NCBI GenBank assembly: GCA_028280415.1
Contig: JANQLV010000002.1
Span: 1-64,000 of the forward strand
Length of the DNA: 64,000 nt
Direction: 5' to 3'
Source: Saprospiraceae bacterium
GTDB taxonomy: Bacteria > Bacteroidota > Bacteroidia > Chitinophagales > Saprospiraceae
A program made the translations under genes and the position numbers. Position 1 is the first letter of the stretch. Every line of letters begins with the position of its first letter. The notes under the pieces are model-generated. The model was not told the origin of the DNA. It ran no database searches and was given only the letters and a program-made list of their open reading frames with translations. Shown here piece after piece: positions 29,877 through 38,845 of the stretch.

Positions 29877-31421
29877 TCATTTCGCCTCATAGTTCAGATC
29901 ATTCCAGTGTTGCAGGTAATAATCCAGCAAAACAGGTTGATCCAGGGTATTAGCCTGTATATCCACATCTCGTTTGTCCTTGGGAAAATAAAAAAGATGC
30001 TGAAGAGTAGCGGCTTCCAGATATTTAGTACTGATCGTTTCATCAAAATGTAAAGGCAGGGGAAATTGGGCAGCCATGACAAAACCCCAGTTGCCAAAAG
30101 AGGGAATGTTTACCTGATAGGGATAAGTATGTGGAAAGCCTGAAGTATTGATCGTTTGATCGATGCACCAAAATGCACGTTCGGTCAACTCCGGGCTGGT
30201 GGCCTGGGTAACGAAAATGCCTTTTTTCTGCAGACTTTGTAAAATCAAATGATAAAAAGCATTGCTGTATAAACGAGCCAAACTCTCGCTGGTCGGATCG
30301 GGTAAATCACTGATAATTACATCGTATTTCGTTTTGTTTTTAATTAAAAAGGTAAAAGCATCTTCGTTATAAATTTTTACTTTCTCTGAATGCAAAGAAG
30401 CTTCATTCAAATCCTTGATCAAAGCCATATCCCTGGAAAGATCGGTAATCGCGGGATCGAGATCAACAATTTCTAAAAGTTCGACATCGTATTTTAAAAC
30501 CTCCCTGGCAGCCAGCCCTTCGCCACCTCCGAGTAATAATATTCGCTTTGGGTTTTCAATTTGCATCATCGGCAAATGCACCAGAGACTCATGATAACGG
30601 TATTCATCCCGGGAAGAAAACTGAATCGCTCCGTTTAAATACAAGCGAAATTCTCTTCCATTATTCGTAATTGTAATATCCTGATAAGGACTTTGCTGAT
30701 TATAAATAACGGGATGTTTAAAAATACCATCATTCCAGCTTTTCAGAAAGCGAGCACTGGAGGCCAGACAAAATATAATCAGGGCGAGTAAAGCGCTAAT
30801 AATCAAAAAAATGAGCTTTCGCTTCTTCCCGGAATGGTCAATCTCCTTTCTAAAATGAATATAGGTAACCAAGCCCACCACAATATTTAACATCCCAAAA
30901 AACAGGGATGATTTATAAATACCAACAAAAGGAATCAGGAAAAAAGGAAAAGCAATAGTAGCGATCAAGGCCCCCAAATAATCAAAAGTAAGTATGTTGG
31001 AAATATTATCTTTTAAACTAAAATCCGATTCCAGAATACGTGTCAATAAAGGAACTTCCAATCCTGTCAGTATACCGATAGCAGAAATGATCAGAAAAAC
31101 AAATAAGTTGAATCCATCCAAATCGGCATACAAAAAATATAAATAGGTCAAAGGCACTGAAAAAGCTCCGATTAAACCAAGCACAATTTCAATCAAAACG
31201 AACTGATAGAGCAGGTCCTTTTTGAACCATTTAGAAAAATAGGCTCCCAGTCCCATAAAGGCCATATAAAAACCAATGATCAATGAAAATTGCCGGATAC
31301 TGTTTCCCAGAAAATAAGAAGAAGCCGTACTGATAAGTAATTCGTAGATGATCGAGCACATCCCTACGAGCAGTGTCGTAATAATCAGAAAGATTTTTTT
31401 ATTTCGAACTCCTTTACTCAT
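29877..31421 (-). CDS. Seven-TM spermidine synthase (membrane aminopropyltransferase)
   Basis: 514 residues. The first 225 hold seven hydrophobic segments (about 9-31, 42-60, 71-94, 100-123, 141-165, 169-188, 200-222). The rest is a spermidine-synthase domain: YLNGAIQFSSRDEYRYHESLVH, SAM-type site ILLLGGGEGLAAREVLKY, VDLDPAI, and catalytic-loop DLPDPTSESLARLYS. It would transfer aminopropyl from decarboxylated SAM to a diamine. The membrane-fused form is common in gene groups with GspS-like ligases rather than in basal polyamine synthesis. It is divergent from the lipoprotein/ligase pair (94-bp gap), with SAM decarboxylase just beyond, so all four genes likely serve one pathway. Confidence 0.88.
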   Translation of the reverse strand: MSKGVRNKKIFLIITTLLVGMCSIIYELLISTASSYFLGNSIRQFSLIIGFYMAFMGLGAYFSKWFKKDLLYQFVLIEIVLGLIGAFSVPLTYLYFLYADLDGFNLFVFLIISAIGILTGLEVPLLTRILESDFSLKDNISNILTFDYLGALIATIAFPFFLIPFVGIYKSSLFFGMLNIVVGLVTYIHFRKEIDHSGKKRKLIFLIISALLALIIFCLASSARFLKSWNDGIFKHPVIYNQQSPYQDITITNNGREFRLYLNGAIQFSSRDEYRYHESLVHLPMMQIENPKRILLLGGGEGLAAREVLKYDVELLEIVDLDPAITDLSRDMALIKDLNEASLHSEKVKIYNEDAFTFLIKNKTKYDVIISDLPDPTSESLARLYSNAFYHLILQSLQKKGIFVTQATSPELTERAFWCIDQTINTSGFPHTYPYQVNIPSFGNWGFVMAAQFPLPLHFDETISTKYLEAATLQHLFYFPKDKRDVDIQANTLDQPVLLDYYLQHWNDLNYEAK

Positions 31422-31515
31422 CGAAAATCAAATGAAAGCAACAAACATTTTAATAAAATTAGAACTATATAGCGCTAAAAAATTTATACCTTGCTCCAAT
31501 AAATATATTTCAATT

Positions 31516-32046
31516 ATGACAACAATCAACACAAAGCTCACAAAGCTAAAAAAAACCACCTATACTGTCTCGCTTTCCCTTGCGATTAGTGGCATGATCG
31601 CTTGCGGAAACTCTACTGAATACAATTCTGAAGGGGAAACACTCCCGCCTAATATGGGGATCGTCACTGAAGTAAAAGAAATGAAGCAGGACCTCTTCCG
31701 CATTACGGATGAACGCATCATAGATAAACGTGAAGACAGCAGGATCATTGCTGAATATATGGACGGCATCAGAGATACCTTTACCCTACAGGAGGCACAG
31801 CTTGTAGATGCAGAAAATCCACGCCGCAGCGGAGTATCCAGTGTCTTGATGGGAGGAATGATGGGTTATATGATGGGCAGAAGTCTGGGCTCGCCAATTA
31901 ATCGTTCTGCTTATGCTAATGATGCTGCTTTTCAGAAAAGCCAGTCGAATAACAAAGTGGTAAGATCAGCTGTCAGCACCCATCGGGCGAAAAGCGGAAA
32001 ATCCGGTTTCGGTTCCAAAAAATCCACACGCTCATATGGTGGATAG
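31516..32046 (+). CDS. Small lipoprotein, UPF0323/YgiB-like, ending in Gly-Gly
   Basis: 176 residues from ATG 31516; the longer open frame upstream overlaps the divergent promoter region. The N-terminus is a lipoprotein signal with Cys30 in SGMIAC. A mid-protein glycine-zipper segment (SVLMGGMMGYMMGRSLG) could insert in or pack on a membrane. The tail is Ser/Gly/Lys-rich (KSGKSGFGSKKSTRSYGG). Lipoproteins of this type sit next to GspS-like ATP-grasp genes in several phyla (ygiB-ygiC in Enterobacteria). The stop overlaps the ligase start by 11 bp. I infer that it may be the substrate or partner of that ligase. Family assignment is by pattern, not by search. Confidence 0.7.
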   Translation: MTTINTKLTKLKKTTYTVSLSLAISGMIACGNSTEYNSEGETLPPNMGIVTEVKEMKQDLFRITDERIIDKREDSRIIAEYMDGIRDTFTLQEAQLVDAENPRRSGVSSVLMGGMMGYMMGRSLGSPINRSAYANDAAFQKSQSNNKVVRSAVSTHRAKSGKSGFGSKKSTRSYGG

Positions 32047-33217
32047 AGTAATTGATCTTCCGGATTCTGATGCATTTAATAGAATCGAAGATCAAGGCTT
32101 TGCCTGGTTTCTGGATGATGAAAACGAAGAGTATATCACTAATGAAGCGATACTCTTAACCAGAGCTGAAGGCAGTGCACTGCTACAAGCTGCAAGCGAT
32201 TGTTATAATCTTTTCACTAATGGTTTGGAATATGTCATTGCCAGTAATCTCTGGAATCAACTGGGGATACCGGAGGCTGCTGTTCCCTTGATCAAATATA
32301 GCTGGCAGCATAAGCATCTTCATTTACTAGGCAGATTCGATTTCGGTGGAGGGCTCGATGGAATTGCAACAAAATTGATCGAATTTAATGCAGATACCTG
32401 TACCGGATTACCGGAATCCACTCTTTTCCAGGACTGGTTACAGGAAGCCGTCCGTCAGGACTATAAAGGTCAGATTAATTACCTGATTTCAGATCTACAG
32501 AAAAACCTGACTGCGCTTCGCCTGGCTTATCCGGAACGAGAGCCCAATTTGTTGCTTACTTCCTTGGGATATATTGAAGATCAACTAAATCTCGAAATTA
32601 TCAAAATGGCTGCCGAGCAAGCAGGCTTTTATGTTGCCTATTCCGATTTGGAACAGGTTGTTTTTGATGAAGATGCCGTATTACTGGAAACGGAGAACGA
32701 AGGTGATTATCACAAATTTGATTTTGTATATAAACTGGTTCCCTGGGAGTTTATCATTTTCGAAGAACCGGAATTACTTGAGGTTTTAAATGATTTAGTC
32801 ATTAATCATGGATTAATTCTTACGAATCCCGCCTACTCTATCGTTTTCCAGGCAAAGCGTTTTATGAGTATCCTGTATAAACTATATCCGGCAGAATCCT
32901 TATTGCTTTCCACATATAATGAAAAAACACCCTTTGCCGGAAGGGCATTTGTAGAAAAGGTAAATTTTGGCAGGCTGGGAGAAAATATTCGCATTTATGA
33001 CAATCGGGGAGAAATGGTAGAAGAGAACGACGGAGATTTTGATCAGGAGGAAAAAGTTTTTCAGCAATTGGCCAGTATGTATAGGAATGAAGACGGCGAT
33101 ATCTATCAAGCTGGTGTATATATTTCCAATGGAAAACCCAGTTGTATCTCTTTTAGAAGGCGAGACGGCTTGATTATCGATGATGATGCGGAATTTATCA
33201 GCCATTTACTATGCTAG
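32036..33217 (+). CDS. Glutathionylspermidine synthase-family ATP-grasp ligase (YgiC/YjfC-like)
   Basis: 393 residues, the normal length for the single-domain YgiC/YjfC group (no CHAP amidase domain). Diagnostic stretches are KLIEFNADTCTGLPES (Asn118, Asp120 region), VYKLVPWEFIIFEEP, AFVEKVNFGRLGENI (Lys308; GREG is more usual than GRLG here) and DIYQAGVYISNGKP. The family forms an amide between a carboxylate, Gly of glutathione in the founding enzyme, and an amine such as spermidine, using ATP. No glutathione synthesis genes are visible, so the acceptor carboxylate may be something else. Translation is coupled to the lipoprotein by an 11-bp overlap. Confidence 0.85.
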   Translation: MVDRVIDLPDSDAFNRIEDQGFAWFLDDENEEYITNEAILLTRAEGSALLQAASDCYNLFTNGLEYVIASNLWNQLGIPEAAVPLIKYSWQHKHLHLLGRFDFGGGLDGIATKLIEFNADTCTGLPESTLFQDWLQEAVRQDYKGQINYLISDLQKNLTALRLAYPEREPNLLLTSLGYIEDQLNLEIIKMAAEQAGFYVAYSDLEQVVFDEDAVLLETENEGDYHKFDFVYKLVPWEFIIFEEPELLEVLNDLVINHGLILTNPAYSIVFQAKRFMSILYKLYPAESLLLSTYNEKTPFAGRAFVEKVNFGRLGENIRIYDNRGEMVEENDGDFDQEEKVFQQLASMYRNEDGDIYQAGVYISNGKPSCISFRRRDGLIIDDDAEFISHLLC

Positions 33218-33241
33218 CCGCCAATAAATGTCTAAAGCTGG

Positions 33242-33613
33242 CTAGTTAAACCGTTTAATTACCTCCTGATCTCCACGCAGGTATTTTTGCGAACTTACTT
33301 TTCCGGCTTTCAGTTTTATTTCCAGGAAATCAATAGCGGCCCGGGCATTTAGAGATTCTCCGCAGGTAAAAATATCTACCGCAGCATAGGCATGCTCCGG
33401 CCAGGTGTGGATATTGATATGGCTTTCTGCAATAACAACTGTTCCGGATACTCCAAAAGGAGAAAACTGGTGAAAAAACTGCTGAACAACTGTAGCATTA
33501 GCCAGTTGGGCCGCTTCAAGCATACTTTTTTCAATAAATACCGGATCATCCAGCAATTGAACGTCGCAACCATACAATTCAACCATTATTTGTAAACCCA
33601 GATAATTTGTCAT
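33242..33613 (-). CDS. speD: S-adenosylmethionine decarboxylase proenzyme
   Basis: About 123 residues from ATG 33613 (a TTG three codons upstream also fits). This is the short prokaryotic class. The self-cleavage site is in VVIAESHINIHTWPEH: the chain breaks between Glu and Ser to create the pyruvoyl cofactor. The catalytic Cys is in VDIFTCGES. The product, decarboxylated SAM, is the aminopropyl donor for the seven-TM spermidine synthase encoded about 1.8 kb away. It is convergent with the ATP-grasp gene, their stop codons lying in the two arms of a small inverted repeat (CTAGCC/GGCTAG, 33214-33245). Confidence 0.93.
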   Translation of the reverse strand: MTNYLGLQIMVELYGCDVQLLDDPVFIEKSMLEAAQLANATVVQQFFHQFSPFGVSGTVVIAESHINIHTWPEHAYAAVDIFTCGESLNARAAIDFLEIKLKAGKVSSQKYLRGDQEVIKRFN

Positions 33614-33832
33614 TTTTACCAATTAGACGGGCAAAGTTGTGATTTTATATTGAGACAAACAAGAAACCAAATAGTTAGTCGACAGGGACAATTTTCACAA
33701 GATCAAGTGACCGTATTCCACGATAATCAAAGCATCAGGGACAAAACAACTTCTTGTTTGCTGGTAAATAATTGGCAGAAAATGGCTATAAAATAAGCCA
33801 GGGGGAATACTACAACTTAGAAAAAAAATCCT

Positions 33833-33840
33833 TACCTTTG
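33833..33840 (+). promoter_or_regulatory. Probable rpsP promoter -7 box
   Basis: TACCTTTG followed by CA is the typical form at Bacteroidota ribosomal protein promoters. Start of transcription would be about 33847, giving a leader near 67 nt. No clear TTG element at the usual distance. Confidence 0.55.
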
Positions 33841-33855
33841 CAGCCGCGTTAAAAA

Positions 33856-33884
33856 CCCGTCGTTCGCTTAGCGAATTAATCGGG
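33856..33884 (+). promoter_or_regulatory. Stem-loop in the rpsP leader
   Basis: Outer arms CCCG (33856-33859) and CGGG (33881-33884) enclose an inner hairpin TTCGC-TTA-GCGAA (33863-33875) with small internal loops. It lies in the short leader between the promoter box and the S16 start. It could be a ribosomal-protein binding leader; this is inference from structure and position. Confidence 0.4.
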
Positions 33885-33913
33885 CATGGTTGAACCAAAT
33901 AAATTTTAACAAA

Positions 33914-34876
33914 ATGTCAGTAAAAATCAGACTTCAAAGAAGAGGTCGTAAAAAACAACCTTTTTACCACATCGTAGTTGCCGATGCCAGAGCACCGAGA
34001 GATGGTAAATTTATCGAAAAGATCGGAACGTATAATCCGATGACTTCTCCCGCAACCATTGACCTTGACCGTGATCGTGCTTACGATTGGCTGCTGAAAG
34101 GCGCTCAGCCTACGGATACGGCTCGTGCAATCCTTCGTTTTAAAGGAGTATTGTATAAAAAGCACTTGATGAGAGGTGTCAATAAAGGTGCAATGACGGA
34201 AGAACAAGCTGAAGCTAAATATCAGGAATGGATTGCGGCAAAAGAAGCCAAGGTAGAAGCCAGAAGAATTAAAGCCAAAGAAGAAAAAGAAGCGTGGTAC
34301 AAAAAGATTTCCGGTACACCTAAAAAAGTGGATTCTCCACTTGCCGGACCGGATGATGAACATAAGCCAGCAGAGGAGGATAACAAAACCTTCGCCGAAT
34401 CCGTAGAGCAAACGACAGTTGAATCTGTAGCTGCTGCGGAAGCACCTGCCGAGGAAGCTCCGGCTGCCGAGGAAACGCCAGCGGAAGAACCAGCTGCGGA
34501 GGCTCCGGCAGAAGAAGCTGCTCCTGAGACTCCAGCGGAAGAGCCCGTTGCAGAAGCTCCGGCTGCCGAAGAGGCTAAAGAGGAAGCCCCTGCTGCGGAA
34601 GCCGATGATCTCACTAAAATTGAAGGTATCGGACCTAAAATTGCCGAAGTACTGAATAGCAATGGTATCAATACTTTTGCCCAACTTGCTGCTGCATCTG
34701 CCGATAACATTAAAGAAATGCTAAACAATGCCGAAGGTAATTTTGCTTCTCACGAGCCTACTACCTGGCCCCAGCAAGCTCAGATGGCAGCGGATGGCAA
34801 ATGGGATGAACTGAAAAAATGGCAAGATGAGTTGGATGGTGGAAAAGTAGTTGCCAATTCAGAAGAGGAAGAATAA
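33914..34876 (+). CDS. rpsP: 30S ribosomal protein S16 with long acidic linker and HhH-type C-terminal domain
   Basis: 320 residues from ATG 33914, against the usual 80-100 for S16. The first 80 residues are normal S16 ([49 protein letters not shown]). A charged helix follows ([20 protein letters not shown]), then about 75 residues of Glu/Ala/Pro repeats ([20 protein letters not shown]). Residues about 233-310 form a helix-hairpin-helix-like domain ([48 protein letters not shown]). HhH domains bind nucleic acid, so the tail may contact rRNA or mRNA. The linker is stop-free and in frame, so the fusion is real. A strong terminator follows. Confidence 0.95.
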   Translation: MSVKIRLQRRGRKKQPFYHIVVADARAPRDGKFIEKIGTYNPMTSPATIDLDRDRAYDWLLKGAQPTDTARAILRFKGVLYKKHLMRGVNKGAMTEEQAEAKYQEWIAAKEAKVEARRIKAKEEKEAWYKKISGTPKKVDSPLAGPDDEHKPAEEDNKTFAESVEQTTVESVAAAEAPAEEAPAAEETPAEEPAAEAPAEEAAPETPAEEPVAEAPAAEEAKEEAPAAEADDLTKIEGIGPKIAEVLNSNGINTFAQLAAASADNIKEMLNNAEGNFASHEPTTWPQQAQMAADGKWDELKKWQDELDGGKVVANSEEEE

Positions 34877-34894
34877 TAACCATTTTCCCAATAT

Positions 34895-34930
34895 AAAAAA
34901 AGCCTGTTCTATTTGAGAACGGGCTTTTTT
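34895..34930 (+). terminator. Intrinsic terminator after rpsP
   Basis: GCCTGTTCT and AGAACGGGC pair (one G-T) around ATTTG, flanked by A6 and T6. Confidence 0.9.
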
Positions 34931-35052
34931 ATTTCCCTTTTTTTGCATATATTCGCAACAAATTCGTTTAAAAAAGCGATTAATTACCAAACAAGTAGCT
35001 TAAAGATATTGACCTGGTAGGGCTTAAATGCGCTGCCGGGTTTCTATTTAAA

Positions 35053-36486
35053 ATGAGCAATATTTTTATACCTAAAAATCATTTTAAGCTTTATACCATT
35101 ATGAAAGAACTTGATCAGCAGTATATCGACCAGCTTAATACAATTGCCGAAGAAATTCAAAACTCCGAAGAATTAAAGCTTTACCTGGAAGAAGAAGAGG
35201 AAGAGCAGTATATGGCCATTCGGCAGATTTATGAATCGAAAATCACAAAATTATACAATGAAGTAGCCGCCAAGCATCCCTTGCAGCTATTAGCCTTTGA
35301 GAATTATTTGATCGATGATCGTTTTGAAGGTTTATTTCTACCAAGAATTCTTGGCTTCTCTGTTTTGCGTGGCGTAACTAATGAACATTATAAATATATC
35401 CGTCCTCAGGCTCACTTCAAAAAAATTCTTTTGGCGATTTGCAATTCATCTAATTTTGATCTGATCAAGAAAAGAATTGGCCAAACCATTCAGGTTGGTT
35501 TTGCTTTGAGTAGTGATATTTGGATCACCAACCTGATCAACAGCCTGGAGAATAAACGGATTCGATATTTCCTGCAAAGTCAAAAGCTTCCGAAATTCAG
35601 AGATCAAAGAGACCGGGCTTTAGGTCATTCCAGATATAAAAACCAATTCCGTAATGATAATTTTATGAGTACGGAATTTCCAACGGATAAAGCAGGTCTG
35701 AAAACACTATTCCCTTCCGTGAAGTCTTTTATAAAATACAGAATCAAAAAAGCCGGCGATAATTCCAGCTTTATCGGAGAAATGAAAGCTTTTCTGGATA
35801 ATGAGCTTTTTAAAAACAGCCCGGAATATGTGGAGCTATTAGGTTTATACAGCCACTTTTTCGATCTGAGTGAAACAGATCAGTTACATTTAAAAGAAGT
35901 ATTCAATAATACCAGAAGTTCCATGCCAGAATTCGAAGAACGCTGGTGGGAACTATTAATTGATTTGCGCACTGAAGGTATTGATATTGACCCAACTGCG
36001 GATAAGAGAATTTCAGCTATTTTGGATTTTAGTATCAATGATAAACTTTCCAGCTATTACAAGCTCACGGATGAAATCCATAGCAAAGGATATATACATG
36101 AGGAAAGTACCGAAGCGGTTAAAGCATTTTATGGTCAAAACGAAGGAATGTCGCCAATCAATAAATGTCTTCGCTCTACGATCTTTGCCTATTTTGAACG
36201 CTTCATTAAAAATATCGAACTACACGAATACAGTGAATATTTTGAACTTTCAAAAATATTCCCGGTTTATATGGATATTTTTGCCAACCAGAAGTTTAAT
36301 CAAAATATTAAGGAACTCTGCATGGCTTATATCAAAAAGCTATTGAAAAAGTATACCGATAAACGAGGAAAAGATTATCAGGATATTAAGAAATTCGTTT
36401 CTGTTAATTTCCTCGAACTGGGTTTTTTAAAAGAGAAAGAAATTACAGAGTTGTTTAAAACCAGACGGAAGAAAAAAACAGCTTAA
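35053..36486 (+). CDS. Conserved-looking cytosolic protein of unknown function
   Basis: 477 residues; ATG 35101 (MKELDQQYIDQLNTIAEE) is an equally likely start giving 461. I do not recognise the family. No signal peptide or membrane segment. The N-terminal 60 residues are acidic and helical with a Glu run (YLEEEEEEQYM). The remainder is helix-rich with many Lys/Phe/Leu (LLAFENYLIDDRFEGLFLPRILGFSVLRG; KYTDKRGKDYQDIKKFV) and a basic end (KTRRKKKTA). Spacing of hydrophobic residues suggests a HEAT-like alpha solenoid, but this is a guess. It stands alone with terminators on both sides, so it is a single-gene unit. Confidence 0.75.
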   Translation: MSNIFIPKNHFKLYTIMKELDQQYIDQLNTIAEEIQNSEELKLYLEEEEEEQYMAIRQIYESKITKLYNEVAAKHPLQLLAFENYLIDDRFEGLFLPRILGFSVLRGVTNEHYKYIRPQAHFKKILLAICNSSNFDLIKKRIGQTIQVGFALSSDIWITNLINSLENKRIRYFLQSQKLPKFRDQRDRALGHSRYKNQFRNDNFMSTEFPTDKAGLKTLFPSVKSFIKYRIKKAGDNSSFIGEMKAFLDNELFKNSPEYVELLGLYSHFFDLSETDQLHLKEVFNNTRSSMPEFEERWWELLIDLRTEGIDIDPTADKRISAILDFSINDKLSSYYKLTDEIHSKGYIHEESTEAVKAFYGQNEGMSPINKCLRSTIFAYFERFIKNIELHEYSEYFELSKIFPVYMDIFANQKFNQNIKELCMAYIKKLLKKYTDKRGKDYQDIKKFVSVNFLELGFLKEKEITELFKTRRKKKTA

Positions 36487-36510
36487 TTTAGAAAAACATA
36501 CTATCTTTGA

Positions 36511-36547
36511 GGTCATAAGGTTAAAACTTTATGACCTTATTTTTTCC
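36511..36547 (+). terminator. Intrinsic terminator
   Basis: Ten-bp arms GGTCATAAGG/CTTTATGACC (one G-T) around TTAAAA, followed by TTATTTTTT. It ends the unknown single-gene unit. Confidence 0.85.
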
Positions 36548-36667
36548 TTTCCAAATTTACCAAAATTAAATGTTTTGAGGCATTAGCTGCCGATAAAACC
36601 TCAACCTAAATGAATATCTCAAATCTGGTAAACAAAGCTTCAAGTACTAAAACCAATTGCGAAAACA

Positions 36668-38845
36668 ATGCCTAGACTTATTATCATTTCCAATAGGCTC
36701 CCCGTTACCATTGATAAAAAAAAGGGAGAGCTATTTTACTACCCCAGCGCAGGTGGCCTGGCTACCGGATTAAACTCTCTGGACACCAAGCTCGAAAGAC
36801 TCTGGATTGGCTGGCCAGGGCAGGAAATCAACGATCTGAAAGAACAGGAGAAAGTAACAAATGATCTCCGCGAAGAAGGGCTAATACCGGTTTTTCTAAG
36901 CCAAAAAGAGATTGAACTTTACTATGAAGGATTTAGCAATGAAACGATCTGGCCACATTTCCACTATTTCACTCAGTATACAACCTATAATGAAGAATAC
37001 TGGAAGGCCTATCAGGCCGTGAATGCGAAGTTTGCAGCTTTAGTTAATGCCAATATCCAGGCAGAGGATTTTGTCTGGGTACACGATTATCAACTTATGC
37101 TGCTCCCGGCAATGATCCGCAAGGAGTTTCCCAATATTTCAATTGGCTATTTTTTACACATCCCCTTCCCCTCTTATGAAATCTTCCGGATACTCCCCTG
37201 GCGCGAAGAAATTCTCGAAGGCTTGCTCGGAGCTGATCAAATCGGGTTTCACACTTTTGACTATATGCGCCATTTTTTAAGCGCCGTCTATCGGATTGGA
37301 GGATACGAACACAATTTCGGTAAACTGACAATTAACAATCGCATTGTAAACGTTGATGTCTTCCCAATGGGAATTGATTACGATAAATATGCCTATCCAG
37401 AACGCATTGCCGGTAAAGACCTGGTACTGCATCAGGTAAAAAAACTGCGTTCGAAAAAAAGAAAACTAATTATTTCAATCGACCGGCTGGATTATTCGAA
37501 AGGTATTCCCCAACGTATCAAATCATTCGAAAGATTTATTGTAGAACATCCCGAATACCAAGGGAAGGTGACCCTCATACTAATTGTTGTACCATCCAGA
37601 ACCCATGTCGATCAGTATCAGGAATTAAAAGATGAAGTGGATACGCTGGTTGGGCGAATAGATGGCCAGTACCGAACCTTTGGCTGGTCTCCGATTCAGT
37701 ATTTCTACCGTTCCTTCCCTTTTGGTGAACTGGGGGCATTGTATAAAGCCGCTGATATTGCGATGATCACACCTTTGCGGGATGGAATGAATTTGGTCGC
37801 AAAAGAATTTATCGCCAGTAAAGAAGAAAGTAAAAAAGGCGTACTTATCTTAAGTGAGATGGCCGGAGCAGCCAATGAGTTAACCGAAGCAATTATTGTC
37901 AACCCACAAGATTCCAATGATATGGTCAGCGCTATTCATCGCGCCATTGAAATGCCGGAATCCGAACAGGCCACCCGACTCCAAAAAATGCAGGATCGAT
38001 TAAAAATTTATACAGTCAAACATTGGGCTAGTACATTTATGCAAGAACAAATGGATTTAAAAGCATTCAAAGATCAGAAAAAAACAAACCTTTTAAGCGA
38101 TACTCAAAAAGAGGTTTTGCTTAAAGATTATAAAGCAGCTGAAAAACGGCTTATCCTCCTGGATTATGATGGTACTTTAATGGGCTTTCAAAATGACCCG
38201 AAAAAAGTAGTCCCCGATCAGGAATTACTGGATATCCTGGAAAAATTCAAAAATACCGAAGGGAATAAGGTAGTCATCATCTCCGGTCGTGATAAACACA
38301 CACTTGATAAGTGGCTGGGCCATTTGAAACTGGACATGGCCGCAGAACATGGTGTATGGATCAAGCGACGAAACGAATGGAAAACCCCGGATGTCACGAA
38401 TACCTGGAAAAAAGACGTACGCCATGTATTACAAAGTCTCGTGGATCGTACTCCGGGCTCGTTTATAGAGGAAAAAGACTACTCCATCGCCTGGCACTAT
38501 CGGATGATTGATAAGGGCCTCGGAGAAAAGCGGGTAAGAGAGTTCAGGGATGTTTTACTATACCTAACGGCCAATCTTGATCTTCAGGTATTGGAGGGCA
38601 ACAAAGTAGTCGAGGTCAAAAACGCCGGAATCAATAAGGGGAAAGCGACCTCCTATTGGTTGATGAAAGACAATTATGATTTTATGATGGCTATTGGCGA
38701 TGACTCCACAGACGAAGATACTTTTAAAGCGCTTCCTGAAAACGCTTATACGATCAAAGTTGGCCTGGATCAGACTGCCGCCCGGTTTAATATCCTGGGA
38801 GTAGAGAATGTCCGGAAGCTTTTAACTTCAATAGTTGAAAGTTGA
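36668..38845 (+). CDS. Bifunctional trehalose-6-phosphate synthase/phosphatase
   Basis: 725 residues. The N-terminal 470 are GT20 OtsA: LIIISNRLPVTI, SAGGLATGL, VWVHDYQLMLLPAMIR, RLDYSKGIPQRIKSFE, TPLRDGMNLVAKEF. The C-terminal part from about residue 495 is OtsB, a HAD phosphatase: nucleophile in LLDYDGTLMGF, VVIISGRDKHTLDKWL, and AIGDDSTDEDTFKAL for metal binding. It makes trehalose-6-phosphate from UDP-glucose and glucose-6-phosphate and then removes the phosphate, giving trehalose as compatible solute or stress protectant. The fused order is common in Bacteroidota. Monocistronic, with a hairpin terminator downstream. Confidence 0.96.
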   Translation: MPRLIIISNRLPVTIDKKKGELFYYPSAGGLATGLNSLDTKLERLWIGWPGQEINDLKEQEKVTNDLREEGLIPVFLSQKEIELYYEGFSNETIWPHFHYFTQYTTYNEEYWKAYQAVNAKFAALVNANIQAEDFVWVHDYQLMLLPAMIRKEFPNISIGYFLHIPFPSYEIFRILPWREEILEGLLGADQIGFHTFDYMRHFLSAVYRIGGYEHNFGKLTINNRIVNVDVFPMGIDYDKYAYPERIAGKDLVLHQVKKLRSKKRKLIISIDRLDYSKGIPQRIKSFERFIVEHPEYQGKVTLILIVVPSRTHVDQYQELKDEVDTLVGRIDGQYRTFGWSPIQYFYRSFPFGELGALYKAADIAMITPLRDGMNLVAKEFIASKEESKKGVLILSEMAGAANELTEAIIVNPQDSNDMVSAIHRAIEMPESEQATRLQKMQDRLKIYTVKHWASTFMQEQMDLKAFKDQKKTNLLSDTQKEVLLKDYKAAEKRLILLDYDGTLMGFQNDPKKVVPDQELLDILEKFKNTEGNKVVIISGRDKHTLDKWLGHLKLDMAAEHGVWIKRRNEWKTPDVTNTWKKDVRHVLQSLVDRTPGSFIEEKDYSIAWHYRMIDKGLGEKRVREFRDVLLYLTANLDLQVLEGNKVVEVKNAGINKGKATSYWLMKDNYDFMMAIGDDSTDEDTFKALPENAYTIKVGLDQTAARFNILGVENVRKLLTSIVES

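Larger units (their letters stand above)
33614..33913. other. Divergent intergenic region between speD and rpsP
   Basis: No gene seen. It holds the rpsP promoter box and leader hairpin listed separately. The speD promoter on the minus strand was not identified. Confidence 0.5.

Noticed and set aside
33917..34728. Long minus-strand open frames, Ser/Ala- and Arg/Phe-rich
   Set aside because: They are mirror frames of the S16 acidic linker, caused by its GAA/GCT codon bias.
36502..36509. TATCTTTG as promoter of the trehalose gene
   Set aside because: It lies directly before a strong terminator hairpin, so a transcript from it would stop at once.
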